Below are positions 18,048 through 27,773 of a DNA stretch of 52,102 nucleotides, piece after piece. Source of the stretch: Planctomycetaceae bacterium (GTDB taxonomy: Bacteria > Planctomycetota > Planctomycetia > Pirellulales > Pirellulaceae); NCBI GenBank assembly GCA_947463915.1, contig CANHVO010000009.1:1-52102 (forward strand), in the 5' to 3' direction. The translations under genes were made by a program, and so were the position numbers. Under the pieces are notes generated by a model. It worked only from the letters and a program-made list of their open reading frames with translations, was not told the origin of the DNA and ran no database searches. Numbering within the stretch: the stretch's first letter is position 1; each line of letters begins with the position of its first letter.

Positions 18048-18064
18048 TTGGCCTAGTATTTGCT
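18048..18064 (+). promoter_or_regulatory. Candidate sigma-54 promoter of amtB
   Basis: TTGGCCTAGTATTTGCT has the invariant GG (18050-18051) and GC (18062-18063) elements separated by exactly 10 nt, plus the TTGG and TTGCT context of -24/-12 promoters. It lies about 100 nt before the amtB start, and amtB is classically RpoN-dependent. A sigma-54 activator gene is present at 22650-24692, though nothing links it specifically to this promoter. Confidence 0.55.
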
Positions 18065-18167
18065 AGCGGATCAACCGTGGTCAACAGTGCGCAATCTCTC
18101 CGCACTGCAGCCCACAGACATCTACTAACCAAGGTTTGAGAGAAAGAACTTCGAGGCGGAGTTGGAT

Positions 18168-19634
18168 ATGATTAGAACGGCGTGTTATTCGTTTTTCTTA
18201 TTGGCCTTAATGTGTACGGGCTTAATCGCCCAAGAGGACGCGGGAGCGGTTGCACCGCCACCTGCTGCGATGTCGGCACCGGGAGGCGAGGTGGCTGCGG
18301 CTCCACCGCCATCTACACTTGTGGGTGCTGACCAAGCCTGGTTGTTGATGAGCGCGGCTTTGGTTTTGTTTATGACGCCTGGTTTGGCTTTCTTTTATGG
18401 CGGCTTGGTTGGGCGGAAAAACGTTCTGAGTATTTTGATGCAGTGCTTTATGTGCATGGCATTGGTTTCGCTGATTTGGGTGACGGTAGGCTACAGTTTG
18501 GCTTTTTCAGGTGCGAATCCAAGTACGGTCGTAGCGGGTGCGCCAGCAGACGAGATTCTTGGTGGATTCGCCGGAAATCCAATGAAACACTTCATGCTTA
18601 ACGGGATAGGTTTTGACGACTCGTTTGAACCTGTGAAGGATGTCAAGCTGGGGATTAGTCAGCAACTGTTCATGGTCTTTCAGATGATGTTTGCGATCAT
18701 CACTCCTGCACTGATCATTGGAGCGTTTGCGGAACGGATGAAGTTCCTTGCCTTCCTCGTATTCATTGGATTGTGGAGCTTGATTGTCTACAGCCCGATT
18801 TGCCACTGGGTGTGGTATGGACCGGTGCATCCGCTGTTTGGTCTTGGCGCATTTGATGAAAAGAATAATCCAGTCGGCGCGCTTGACTTTGCAGGCGGTA
18901 CTGTGGTTCACATTAATGCAGGGATTGCAGCTCTTGTTTGCTGCTTGGTGATTGGCCCACGTCGAGGCTTCCCGAAGCAGATTATGCCGCCTCACAATCT
19001 TCCATTTGCTGTTCTTGGAGCGGGAATCTTGTGGTTCGGATGGTTTGGATTTAACGGTGGTAGCGCATTCGGTGCGACTTCGCAAGCAGTTAGAGCATTC
19101 GTTACCACGCAAGTTGCTGCGGCAACAGCGGGCCTACTGTGGTCGCTGATCGAAATCGTTCGCAATGGCAAGCCGACCGCTTTAGGGATGATCACCGGAG
19201 CCGTTGCTGGCTTGGTTGGTATTACGCCGGCTGCAGGCTTTGTGGAAGTTTGGGCAGCGATTGTTATCGGTGCTGGTGCAACCATTGTGAGTTACCTTTT
19301 TGTTGCCTTCGTCAAGCCGGCGCTCAAGTACGACGATTCGTTGGACGTGTTTGGTGTTCACGGGATGGCGGGAATCTGGGGAGCTTTAGCGACTGGGATT
19401 TTTGCAATTCCAAATTATGGCTTCGAACTAAAGGGTGGGGCATTTTACGGCAACACCGCTCAGCTCATGCTTCAATTCAAAGCTGTCGGGGTTACGCTCG
19501 TTTATTCGGGTGTCGTTTCCTTTATTTTGCTCAAGCTGATCGATTTCACGATCGGGCTTCGAGCGAGTGAAGATGGCGAAAAGATGGGGCTCGATCTAAG
19601 CGATCACGCTGAAACAGCTTATACCGTCTCATAA
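18168..19634 (+). CDS. amtB: Ammonium transporter
   Basis: Inner-membrane channel for ammonium/ammonia. The 488-aa product has a cleavable signal (ending LIAQ), a Pro/Ala-rich periplasmic linker to about 50, then 11 membrane helices. They begin AWLLMSAALVLFMTPGLAFFYGGLVGRKNVL. The two pore histidines are in GGTVVHINAG and VFGVHGMAGIWG. The C-terminal tail (LRASEDGEKMGLDLSDHAE) is the part that contacts PII proteins in relatives. ATG 18168 has GGAG 6 nt upstream; a TTG two codons earlier is less likely. No glnK/glnB gene adjoins it, unlike in many bacteria. A sigma-54-type promoter precedes it and an intrinsic terminator follows. Confidence 0.96.
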   Translation: MIRTACYSFFLLALMCTGLIAQEDAGAVAPPPAAMSAPGGEVAAAPPPSTLVGADQAWLLMSAALVLFMTPGLAFFYGGLVGRKNVLSILMQCFMCMALVSLIWVTVGYSLAFSGANPSTVVAGAPADEILGGFAGNPMKHFMLNGIGFDDSFEPVKDVKLGISQQLFMVFQMMFAIITPALIIGAFAERMKFLAFLVFIGLWSLIVYSPICHWVWYGPVHPLFGLGAFDEKNNPVGALDFAGGTVVHINAGIAALVCCLVIGPRRGFPKQIMPPHNLPFAVLGAGILWFGWFGFNGGSAFGATSQAVRAFVTTQVAAATAGLLWSLIEIVRNGKPTALGMITGAVAGLVGITPAAGFVEVWAAIVIGAGATIVSYLFVAFVKPALKYDDSLDVFGVHGMAGIWGALATGIFAIPNYGFELKGGAFYGNTAQLMLQFKAVGVTLVYSGVVSFILLKLIDFTIGLRASEDGEKMGLDLSDHAETAYTVS

Positions 19635-19664
19635 TTGATTTCGAAAAGCTTTTTGTCTTGAAGG

Positions 19665-19697
19665 AGAGCCTCGACTTGTGTCGGGGCTCTTTTCGTT
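19665..19697 (+). terminator. Intrinsic terminator of amtB
   Basis: Stem AGAGCCTCGAC / GTCGGGGCTCT with a TTGT loop followed by TTTCGTTT, starting 30 nt after the amtB stop. One G-T pair in the stem. Confidence 0.85.
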
Positions 19698-20224
19698 TGC
19701 AGACCAGAGTGCTTGGAAGCCGCGATAGAGGCGACATTGACTATGGCTCAGCGGTTCGCCAGCGGGGCTTAGGTCGATCAATGCAAGGGCCGTGAAACGG
19801 CGTCGTGGGGCAGTGACGCCGTTCCGCAGTTCGGCGATGTATCTGGCGCTCTAACTGCGGTACGAGGGGGCTATTGATTTATTTGTTTAACAGTCAGCCG
19901 TAGGCGTACTGTCAAAGAAGCAAAGTACGCCTTCGGCTGACAGTTAAACGAATAACTAAAGAGTGATGCGGCCAAGTGCCGTTACCCCGCTGAGCACGTC
20001 TAGTCGACGCTCGCCGATGCATTGTCGTGCTACACTCGAAACAGCCTGCAAAGTCCGCGGCAATGAGCAAGGTTTTCCCAGGCAAACGCTCTGTCACTAT
20101 TGTGGTACAATTCTCTGTCTTTCCACCACCTTCCATTCCAGTTTTTGACTTTTAGCGTGCTAAGGTTGGGCTGCCTAGTCAACTAACCCGCCCATCCTGG
20201 ACTGGAAAGGACACTCAACGTCAC
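19698..20224. other. Intergenic region between amtB and glgX
   Basis: No credible gene. It contains an AACGGCGTC/GACGCCGTT hairpin (19796-19823) and a family-1 palindrome (19883-19952). A 74-codon minus-strand ORF has no supporting signal. A GGAAAGGA stretch at about 20202-20210 may be the distant ribosome site for glgX. Confidence 0.6.
19883..19952. repeat. Family-1 palindromic repeat, copy D
   Basis: Arms begin TTGTTTAACAGTCAGCCGTA and end GCTGACAGTTAAACGAA, with a 14-nt variable loop. One of five copies in the window. Confidence 0.9.
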
Positions 20225-22312
20225 ATGCTCATGCGGCATCCGCTACCTGAATTACAATTTGCTTATCGATTGCCCTACGGAGCGAACGTTACCGAACGGG
20301 GCGTTCAATTTACGATCTTTAGTCGCTCAGCGACCGCCATGCGGCTTTTGCTGTACAAGCACGTAGACGATCGCGAGCCTTCCGAAGTCATCGAATTTGA
20401 TCGACGCAATGATCGCTGGGGAGACGTGTGGAGCATTTGTGTTCCACATCTACAACCCGGCCAACTTTATCACTTGCAAGCTAACGGGCCATTCGACCCC
20501 GAAGCCGGTCAGTGGTTTGACAGCAACGCTCGCTTGGTCGATCCCTACGCCAAAGCGTTGGCTGGTTGCTGTCAACACACGACCGACGGTGTGATTCGAC
20601 CACCTAAGTGCGTCGTCGTCGATGATGCATTTGATTGGGAAGGAGATCGGCATGTCCGTCGCTCCCTCAGCGATAGCATCATCTACGAAATGCATGTCAA
20701 AGGCTTTACGCAAAGCAAGACGTCCAACGTAGAAAACCCAGGTACCTACTTGGGCGTGATCGAAAAGATACCTTACCTCAAGAGTCTCGGAGTAACCGCC
20801 GTCGAATTGATGCCGGTTCACGAGTTTCCGATTTTGGACGTTCACGGCAATTCGCCGGAGCGGCCCAATTATTGGGGCTATGACCCGATGGCTTTCTTCG
20901 CCCCGCACCGAGGCTACGCGTCATCGAAAGAACCAGGCGCACAGGTTCTTGAGTTCAAGCAAATGGTCAAGGCGTTGCACCAAGCCGGCATCGAAGTCAT
21001 TCTGGATGTGGTCTTTAATCACACATGTGAGGGCAACGAGCGCGGTCCTGTGTTGACCTTTAAGGGGCTTGAGAATCAAGTCTACTACATCCTCAATTCG
21101 GGCGGAGCACACTACAGCAACTACACCGGTTGCGGTAATACGTTTAACGGAAACCATCCGATTTGCCGCGAGCTCATATTCCATTGCTTGCGACATTGGG
21201 TTCACAATTACCACATCGACGGTTTCCGTTTCGATTTGGCGAGTATTCTCTCGCGAGATCGTTATGGCAACCTCATGCCTCACCCGCCGTTGGTGGATTT
21301 GATCGCTGAGGATCCGATGTTGGCCGATACCAAAATTATTGCAGAAGCTTGGGATGCGGCTGGTGCTTATCAAGTCGGTTCGTTTGGTGATTTGCGTTGG
21401 GCAGAATGGAACGGTCGCTATCGCGATGACGTAAGACGTTATTGGCGCGGCGATCCTGGCATGGTTGGTGCCATGGCTACGCGACTTAGCGGCTCCTCGG
21501 ATCTGTATGAGCAATCCGGTCGTGCTCCCTATTGCAGCATCAACTTTGTAACGTCCCATGATGGATTCACCATGAATGACCTGGTGAGTTACAAAGACAA
21601 GCACAATGATGCGAATGGAGAAGGGAACCGGGACGGGGACAACAATAACTGTAGCGACAACTACGGAGTCGAAGGTCCAACGAAAAAGAAGGGCATAGAA
21701 GCGATTCGTGTTCGTCAGGTAAAGAATATGCTTTCGTCGTTGCTCTTAAGCCAAGGGGTGCCGATGCTGTTGATGGGGGACGAAGTGCGTCGGACTCAAC
21801 GGGGTAACAACAATGCTTACTGCCAAGACAACGATATCTCCTGGTTCAACTGGTCCAATTTGGAAGCTCATCCAGATATCTTCCGGTTCACGCAGGCGCT
21901 TATTGAGTTTCGAAAGTTGCAACCGTCGTTGAGACGCGATCGGTTCCTAACTGGACGACCACAGGATCACCGCGGAGTGCCTGACGTTAGCTGGTTTGAA
22001 TCGACAGGAAAGCCGATTCATTGGGACGCGCCTGACGGAACATTGATCTGCTGGTTGGGCCGGCCGGCTTTGGTTGACGATCCAGACGGTTTCGGTCGGG
22101 ATATCCTGATCATGCTCAACGGAACGCCTGAGTCCAAAGTGTTTGCGATCCCACCTCAGACACGAGGTATCCGATGGCGAATGTTTTTGGATACGTCCAA
22201 AGAGTCGCCCAAGGATGTCTACCCAGATTTAGACGGTCCTTTTGCGCCAGCGAATAGACAGATTGAGTTGATGTATCGATCGACCGTAGTTTGGGTTGGC
22301 GAAGATAAATAG
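20225..22312 (+). CDS. glgX: Glycogen debranching enzyme (GlgX/isoamylase type, GH13)
   Basis: Hydrolyses alpha-1,6 branches of glycogen or limit dextrins in the cytoplasm. The 695-aa product has an N-terminal CBM48-like domain (about 10-100) and a GH13 barrel: YEMHVKGFT, LMPVHEF, NYWGYDPMAFFAPH, VILDVVFNHT, DGFRFDLAS (catalytic Asp), IIAEAWDAAG (acid Glu) and NFVTSHDGFTMNDLVSY (transition-state Asp). GNRDGDNNNCSDNYGVEGPT-like sequence follows, as in GlgX. Length matches the family. MLMRHP could also start at the second ATG (20231). It stands alone here; no other glycogen gene adjoins it. A family-2 repeat with terminator-like hairpin begins 17 nt after the stop. Confidence 0.95.
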   Translation: MLMRHPLPELQFAYRLPYGANVTERGVQFTIFSRSATAMRLLLYKHVDDREPSEVIEFDRRNDRWGDVWSICVPHLQPGQLYHLQANGPFDPEAGQWFDSNARLVDPYAKALAGCCQHTTDGVIRPPKCVVVDDAFDWEGDRHVRRSLSDSIIYEMHVKGFTQSKTSNVENPGTYLGVIEKIPYLKSLGVTAVELMPVHEFPILDVHGNSPERPNYWGYDPMAFFAPHRGYASSKEPGAQVLEFKQMVKALHQAGIEVILDVVFNHTCEGNERGPVLTFKGLENQVYYILNSGGAHYSNYTGCGNTFNGNHPICRELIFHCLRHWVHNYHIDGFRFDLASILSRDRYGNLMPHPPLVDLIAEDPMLADTKIIAEAWDAAGAYQVGSFGDLRWAEWNGRYRDDVRRYWRGDPGMVGAMATRLSGSSDLYEQSGRAPYCSINFVTSHDGFTMNDLVSYKDKHNDANGEGNRDGDNNNCSDNYGVEGPTKKKGIEAIRVRQVKNMLSSLLLSQGVPMLLMGDEVRRTQRGNNNAYCQDNDISWFNWSNLEAHPDIFRFTQALIEFRKLQPSLRRDRFLTGRPQDHRGVPDVSWFESTGKPIHWDAPDGTLICWLGRPALVDDPDGFGRDILIMLNGTPESKVFAIPPQTRGIRWRMFLDTSKESPKDVYPDLDGPFAPANRQIELMYRSTVVWVGEDK

Positions 22313-22329
22313 TTTAATGAGGGCCAAAG

Positions 22330-22584
22330 AATCCCACAGGTTTACCCTGTGGGAGTTTAGGTTTTCAGCTACAAAGCACATCGCCGAGTGTTTTATTGGT
22401 CAATTAGCCGGTGGGCGCTAGCCCCGGTTTTCAAAGGTGCTCGACATTCGTCGAGAACCGCGGCTGGCGCCGATCGGCTAATTAGCTCATTTCACCCAAG
22501 GACTCCTGCCGGCCAGGCGAACGAGGGTAGTTTTTAGGTAGTAGCGAAAAAACTAACGATCCGCAGGGCAAGCCTTCGGGATTT
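22330..22584. repeat. Family-2 palindromic element, copy 1 (255 bp)
   Basis: The left end has a CCCACAGG/CCTGTGGG hairpin followed by GTTTAGGTTTTCAGCTAC. The right end, read on the minus strand, is AAATCCCGAAGGCTTGCCCT, then GCGGATCGTTAGTTTTTTCG, then CTAC. The core is a separate inverted repeat (AATTAGCCGGTGGGCGC...GGCGCCGATCGGCTAATT). It lies between the convergent glgX and sigma-54-activator genes. Confidence 0.85.
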
Positions 22585-22612
22585 GATTCGCCACTTCGTG
22601 ATGCGAACCAGT

Positions 22613-22631
22613 CACGGCTCGGAGAGCCGTG
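22613..22631 (-). terminator. Hairpin at the 3' end of the sigma-54 activator gene
   Basis: CACGGCTC GGA GAGCCGTG, an 8-bp perfect stem 18 nt past the stop. It lacks a T-run, so termination is uncertain; it begins GTAGCACGG on the minus strand like other GTAGC-type palindromes here. Confidence 0.45.
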
Positions 22632-22649
22632 CTACACTTGCCGACTTCA

Positions 22650-24692
22650 CTATTGCCCTTGAAACTTTTTGAGTTTTCGATCGAGCGTTGAGCGTTCGAT
22701 TCCGAGTATCGATGCGGCTCGATTCTTTTGGCCTTGGGTGTATTCGAGAGTGGCTTCGATGTGTTGTTGCTCTAGCTCCTCGATCGTTTTCTCTTGATAG
22801 GGGCCGGCAAAGGAATGAACAAAAGTAGTGGTGGCTTGTCCTGGTAACTGCAGATGCGAGAGAGCTAGATCCTCCGGTTCCGCGAGTGGTCCGTTGGCTA
22901 GTACGAAGGCTCGTTCGACGCAATTGCGAAGCTCCCGGACATTGCCGGGCCATTGGTATTTTTGCATCGCATATTTGGCTCTCTCGCTAAAGCCAGTTGG
23001 ACCATATCCGGACCGAGAGACAAACTGGCTCAAAAAGTATTCCGCGAGTGGCATGATATCGTCGGGGCGCTGTCGAAGCGGCGGTACGATCAATTCGATA
23101 ACGCGAAGTCGGAAATAAAGATCCGATCGGAATTGACCATCTCGGACAGCTTGTTCCAAGTCGCGATTGGTTGCTGCTATAACGCGCACGTCGACTTGGA
23201 TGGGTTTGCTGCCGCCGACCCGCTCGAACGCTTTGCCCTCCAACACACGTAGAAACTTGGCTTGAATCTCGGAGCTCATTTCACCGAGTTCATCGAGCAT
23301 GATCGTTCCGCCGCTGGCTTGTTCGAATTTTCCAAGCTTGCGGTCGGTCGCTCCGGTGAAGGCACCTTTTTCGTGACCGAACAGTTCGCTTTCGAGAAGA
23401 GTTGGGGTGAGTGCAGCGCAGTTGATTGCAACAAATGGGCCGGTGACACGTTGGCTCATATCGTGGATGGCACGTGCGACCAATTCTTTGCCAGCACCGC
23501 TTTCGCCGCGGATGAGGACTGTTGCATTGGTTGGTCCAACGCGCTGCGCTTGTTCGCGAATTTGCTTCAGTGCGGCGGATGGGCCGATCCATTCGGCGGC
23601 TTTACCGAGTTGTTGTTCCAGCTCGGAGATACGGTTACGCGATGATTTGAGTTTCTGCTCAAGCGAATGTTGCCGCATGAGGTTGTCGATCGATACAGCA
23701 AGCACGTCGGCAACAGCCAAGGTGATTTCCAAGTGATCAGGGGTCAAGTCTGGTTCGTCGTGGCGCGAGTAAAGGTGAATCAGGCCCAGCAATTGATTAC
23801 CAATACGCATCGGTGCGACGATCAGGCTGTTGGTGGTCAAGACATGACTTGCTTGAGTCGACATCGAGGATGTTATCGCGGGCTTACCACCGATGAGATG
23901 TCCGTCAGCGCTGATGTTCCTTGCTAGGATTGCAGTATTGTCCCGACGTACACTGGCAACGAGTGTGTCCGAGACGGGATGGTATGCTTTGCTCTGTCGC
24001 TGCAACGCCGCCAAAACGGTCAGCTGTGGTTCCGAGGATTTGAGCGGTTCTTTGCTTGTCGGCTCTAATTTAAGGACTCCTCCGGATTGGCAACCGGTTG
24101 AGAGCATCAGTCGATTCAAAGCAAGTTCACACGCAGAGGCGACGGACTGTTCGCGAGCTAAGTCGAACGCCAGTTGGAGTAGTTCTGTGGCGATGACGGG
24201 AACAGGATGATGTTGTGGCGGGGGGGCGTTTTGCGGAGATTTGGAATCGAGCTTTAGCGACTCGGGATCCAAAATGGAAGATTTGGATTGACGGTGAGTG
24301 ATTGAGGGGATTTCGCTCTGGGTTTGGGCGGTCGATTGGGGGGAGCTTTCTTCGAATTCCAGAGGTGGAACGACTTCGTCCAGAGAGCTTGCAAAAGTCA
24401 ATCGGCAGGAGCCGACTGTGATTTGGTTGCCAGGGACAAGGGATTTGGCTTGTTCCAGTTTCTGTCCATCGAGGAAAGTACCATTTCTTGACCCAAGGTC
24501 GCGGACTTTCCATTCCCCAGATTCGAAAAAGATTTCGGCGTGTCGGCGGCTCGATCTTTCGTCGGCGACCGGGATTTCGTTGGACGAAGCCCGGCCAATG
24601 ACGAGCGGATGCCTGGGTTCCAGGCGAAAAACGTCTGTCCAGCGGTGCCCCTGGCGAATAATGAGGTATGCCGAAGAATTGTTTGGTTGCAT
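22650..24692 (-). CDS. Sigma-54-dependent transcriptional activator with FHA and GAF domains
   Basis: An enhancer-binding protein of 680 aa. It has an FHA domain that binds phosphothreonine (about 25-95: [31 protein letters not shown]), then a Ser/Pro-rich linker and a GAF domain (about 165-340). The AAA+ sigma-54 module follows with Walker A GESGAGKE (396-403), the RpoN-contacting loop GAFTGA (443-448) and Walker [10 protein letters not shown] (463-471). A Fis-type HTH closes it (about 640-677: [20 protein letters not shown]). The FHA input suggests control by Ser/Thr phosphorylation rather than by a response-regulator receiver domain. It is transcribed divergently from the DUF1598 gene. Target promoters are not evident. 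Confidence 0.95.
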   Translation of the reverse strand: MQPNNSSAYLIIRQGHRWTDVFRLEPRHPLVIGRASSNEIPVADERSSRRHAEIFFESGEWKVRDLGSRNGTFLDGQKLEQAKSLVPGNQITVGSCRLTFASSLDEVVPPLEFEESSPQSTAQTQSEIPSITHRQSKSSILDPESLKLDSKSPQNAPPPQHHPVPVIATELLQLAFDLAREQSVASACELALNRLMLSTGCQSGGVLKLEPTSKEPLKSSEPQLTVLAALQRQSKAYHPVSDTLVASVRRDNTAILARNISADGHLIGGKPAITSSMSTQASHVLTTNSLIVAPMRIGNQLLGLIHLYSRHDEPDLTPDHLEITLAVADVLAVSIDNLMRQHSLEQKLKSSRNRISELEQQLGKAAEWIGPSAALKQIREQAQRVGPTNATVLIRGESGAGKELVARAIHDMSQRVTGPFVAINCAALTPTLLESELFGHEKGAFTGATDRKLGKFEQASGGTIMLDELGEMSSEIQAKFLRVLEGKAFERVGGSKPIQVDVRVIAATNRDLEQAVRDGQFRSDLYFRLRVIELIVPPLRQRPDDIMPLAEYFLSQFVSRSGYGPTGFSERAKYAMQKYQWPGNVRELRNCVERAFVLANGPLAEPEDLALSHLQLPGQATTTFVHSFAGPYQEKTIEELEQQHIEATLEYTQGQKNRAASILGIERSTLDRKLKKFQGQ

Positions 24693-24866
24693 CGCGGGGT
24701 CGCAGAAATTACTCTTAGAGGTGAGATTTTGTCTGATTGGATGGTTATAGACTAGAATTCCGGTTCAAGTATCCCAACAATAGGATACAGTTGGGTTGGT
24801 ACCTATTCATCCGATCACGTTTGTTTCTCGTCAAAAATGTCACCTCTTTCTTTTGGAGTTTCGATT

Positions 24867-26297
24867 ATGGTTTTTCGAAGTTTGAGCAAGCACGGATCGA
24901 TTGCGTACTGTGCCCGACTAAAACTGTCGATCGGCCTGATTGTTGCGGCCGGAACCCTTGGTTTTGGTACCCATGTTTCGGCCCAAAATAACGGTGGTAA
25001 CAACAACAATAATAATAATGGGTTTGGATTCCAGGCTCGCGTTGTGGGGGGAGTTACCATCCGCCCGGATGGCGTGCTTCAGACGGCCACAGAGGTCGAG
25101 CAAACGCAAGCTCTTGCAGACCTGCGGGCCAGATTGGTTGGACCAAAAGGTGAACTTAATCAGGCCACGGATCGCCGACTGATTTCGTTGAAGAATCTCA
25201 AGAAAGTGGTTCTCGCCAGCATCGAACAAAATCAACCGCTTCCCGAAGAAGTACTTTATCTGGGCGGTTTGACTCGTGTCGAAAACGTGTTTGTCTATCC
25301 AGAGCGACAGGACATTGTGCTTTCAGGACCTGCCGAACCGTGGAAGATCGGTGCCAATGGTACTGTGGTTGGTGCCAAGAGCGGCCGGCCGGTACTTTAC
25401 CTGGATGACTTGCTTTGTGCGTTCCGCACTGTTCAAGATGCCCGAAAGTCTGGCATCTCGGTGTCCATCGAACCAACCAAAGAAGGGGTGATGAAGCTGG
25501 AGCAACTCCTCAAGCGGTCCTTGCAAAGCTACAGAAACAACCCTAAAGCTCTCGAGCCAAACATGGTCGAAGCTTTTGGGCCACAGCAAATCAAATTGGA
25601 TGGCCTGCCTTCCGACAGCCACATGGCTCGGGTTATCTTGGCTGCCGATTACCGCATGAAGCTGTACGGTATGAACCTTGCCAAACCGCCAGTGGCCGGT
25701 TTGCCAAGCTACATCGAAATGGTGAGTCAACAATCGAATGTGGGGCAGCTTCAATCGCGATGGTGGATGGCTTGCGATTACTCTGCGATCGAGCACAGCA
25801 AAGATCGCATGGCTTGGAAGATTTCGGGGCAAGGCATCAAGACGCTTACCGAAGAAGAGCAAGTTGCAGCCGATGGCTCATTCAAGCAATCAGGCAAGAC
25901 CGATCGCATTGCCAAGAAATGGGCTGACTTGTTTACCAAAAAATTGGATGAACTGGCAACCAAGGACACCGTGTTCGGGGATCTACGAAACGTTATGGAT
26001 ATGTGCATTGTCGCTGCTTTGATCGAATCGCAAGAACTTCAGTCCTTGTCTCACTGCGATCTAACGGGATTGATGGGCAAGACCGCGAATGTGGAATTGG
26101 CGAAATTCGAGGTTCCTGCTTCGATCGATCCACAATGCAGTTTTATCCAAACGGTTCAGGGGTGGGTGGTTACCGCAAGTGGTGGAGTGATGGTAGACTC
26201 ATGGCAAATCGTGAGCCATCTCCAAGCCAACGATGCAGTTGCCAGTGCATTGTCATCCGGTGCAACTTGGAATAAAGAAGACAGCGTTTGGCAGTAA
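24867..26297 (+). CDS. DUF1598 domain-containing secreted protein
   Basis: A 476-aa planctomycete-type protein with an N-terminal export signal (LKLSIGLIVAAGTLGFGTHVSAQ) and then an Asn/Gly run (NNGGNNNNNNNG). The DUF1598 body includes RRLISLKNLKKVVLASIEQN, EEVLYLGGLTRVENVFVYPE, SGISVSIEPTKEGV and RVILAADYRMKLYGM. The C-terminal part (WWMACDYSAIEHSKDRMAWK; CDLTGLMG) is also typical. ATG 24867 has GGAG 8 nt upstream; the frame is open to 24837. Only 3 nt separate its stop from the RluA-type gene, so the two may be cotranscribed. Function unknown. Confidence 0.9.
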   Translation: MVFRSLSKHGSIAYCARLKLSIGLIVAAGTLGFGTHVSAQNNGGNNNNNNNGFGFQARVVGGVTIRPDGVLQTATEVEQTQALADLRARLVGPKGELNQATDRRLISLKNLKKVVLASIEQNQPLPEEVLYLGGLTRVENVFVYPERQDIVLSGPAEPWKIGANGTVVGAKSGRPVLYLDDLLCAFRTVQDARKSGISVSIEPTKEGVMKLEQLLKRSLQSYRNNPKALEPNMVEAFGPQQIKLDGLPSDSHMARVILAADYRMKLYGMNLAKPPVAGLPSYIEMVSQQSNVGQLQSRWWMACDYSAIEHSKDRMAWKISGQGIKTLTEEEQVAADGSFKQSGKTDRIAKKWADLFTKKLDELATKDTVFGDLRNVMDMCIVAALIESQELQSLSHCDLTGLMGKTANVELAKFEVPASIDPQCSFIQTVQGWVVTASGGVMVDSWQIVSHLQANDAVASALSSGATWNKEDSVWQ

Positions 26298-26300
26298 TCA

Positions 26301-27389
26301 ATGCCCTCTATGTCTAAAGAAAAACCAGCTCCATTTCAACTGTTCCACCTGAGTGATGAAGACAATGGCCAAACACTTGGTGCCGCAATCAAAAAGCGGA
26401 TGAGTGGTTGGAGCTGGGGGCAAACACGCGAAGCGATTCTCAAACGCCGCGTGCAAGTCAACGGAAACCTCTGTCTCGATCAGGCTCGCAAGGTCACGGA
26501 AAAAGACGTGATCAAGCTCTGGAACGAGTCCTTGCCGAAGCCGGTTCAGCCCTCCAACGTAAAGATCGTTTACGTTGATGACTTCATTGTTGTCGTCGAG
26601 AAACCGCCCGGCATTACATCGACGAGACATTTTGAAGAGCGATTGCTGAAAGAAAAGCGGAAGCAATTGCAACCTACGTTAGAAGAGCTCCTACCGTTGT
26701 CCTTGGAAGCTCACTTTCAATCTCGATCATTACCGGTAAAGCGAGACGATGGAAAGAGTTCGCAACGTCCAAAAAAAGGACGGTTGTCCGCTCAGGATGA
26801 ACAACGTCAGCGAATGCTCCAGTTAAAGAAGTTCGCTGTTATCGCGGTTCACCGACTCGACCGAGACACGAGCGGCTTAATGGTGTTCGCGCGAACCCCA
26901 TCTGTTGCACAGATGCTCGGCGTGGTTTTTCGGAAACACGAAGTGACTCGCAAGTACCATGCCGTGGTGCACGGTCATCCCAAGACTCAGACTTTCGACA
27001 CCATTTTGGTTCGAGACCGTGGTGATGGTCGAAGAGGCACGAAACCTGCCGACCGCCAAGAGGATCCGACTGCGCAGCGTGCCGTAACGCACATTCGTCC
27101 GGTGGAGACCATCGGCGAATACTCTATGATCGAGTGCGAATTGGAAACGGGAAGAACGCACCAAATTCGAATTCATTTGTCGGAAGCTGGGCATCTCTTG
27201 TGCGGGGACCCAGTTTACAATCGGTCAGCGAGTGGCGACGTCATTGAGGATCGAAGCAACGCACCGCGCCAAGCGCTTCATTCCGCGAGCTTGGAGCTAA
27301 AGCACCCTATGACGGATGAGCCGTTGTCGTTTCGGATGCCATGGCCCGCCGATCTTTTCAAATGGCTGAAAGAGCTTCGAAGTCGGTAG
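26301..27389 (+). CDS. RluA-family pseudouridine synthase with internal insertion
   Basis: Isomerises uridine in rRNA or tRNA. The 362-aa product has an S4-like RNA-binding region (about 22-80: REAILKRRVQVNGNL), then VEKPPGITSTRH and the catalytic block HRLDRDTSG (about 184-192, Asp187). ETGRTHQIRIHLSEAGHLLCGDPVYN follows in pieces typical of RluA. Between strand VEKPPG and the catalytic block there are about 70 Lys/Arg/Gln-rich residues (about 108-178), which most RluA proteins lack. The target nucleotide cannot be inferred. It starts 3 nt after the DUF1598 stop; a second ATG at 26310 is possible. A family-2 repeat begins 20 nt downstream and could terminate transcription. Confidence 0.93.
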   Translation: MPSMSKEKPAPFQLFHLSDEDNGQTLGAAIKKRMSGWSWGQTREAILKRRVQVNGNLCLDQARKVTEKDVIKLWNESLPKPVQPSNVKIVYVDDFIVVVEKPPGITSTRHFEERLLKEKRKQLQPTLEELLPLSLEAHFQSRSLPVKRDDGKSSQRPKKGRLSAQDEQRQRMLQLKKFAVIAVHRLDRDTSGLMVFARTPSVAQMLGVVFRKHEVTRKYHAVVHGHPKTQTFDTILVRDRGDGRRGTKPADRQEDPTAQRAVTHIRPVETIGEYSMIECELETGRTHQIRIHLSEAGHLLCGDPVYNRSASGDVIEDRSNAPRQALHSASLELKHPMTDEPLSFRMPWPADLFKWLKELRSR

Positions 27390-27409
27390 CCTGGCGAAAC
27401 CAAGAAAGG

Positions 27410-27582
27410 AATCCCACAGGTTTACCCTGTGGAAGTTTAGTTTTTTCGCTAAGACATCGATTCTTCGCGACTGTCGCTTGGCCGCCTGATTTGCCGAAGG
27501 CAAATCAGGCGGCCAAGCGAATGAGGGAGGCGATCCGAGTAGCGGAAAACCAAACGATCCGCAGGACAAGCCTGCGGGATTT
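27410..27582. repeat. Family-2 palindromic element, copy 2 (173 bp)
   Basis: Left end: CCCACAGG hairpin then GTTTAGTTTTTTCGCTA. Right end on the minus strand: AAATCCCGCAGGCTTGTCCT, then GCGGATCGTTTGGTTTTCCG, then CTAC. The core is a perfect 21-bp stem (27475-27495 with 27499-27519, starting CGCTTGGCCGCCTGATTTGC). Confidence 0.9.
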
Positions 27583-27773
27583 GATGCGCCGACATAGACA
27601 AAACGGTGGCATTCGCCGAGAAGTTTCAGAAAGGCTCTGCGATTTGCGCTCTCTTTGTATTTTTGTGGCTAGAACTTGAAGATTTTTGTACGGATCGGAA
27701 CGGTCGATGTCACTACCATTCTGACGTCGCGGATGATCGCGGCGGTTACGGTGACTTTTATTTGGCAGATACG

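Noticed and set aside
17285-18167. Standard structural RNAs (tmRNA, RNase P, SRP, 6S) or a glutamine riboswitch before amtB
   Set aside because: I looked for their conserved cores and did not find them on either strand.
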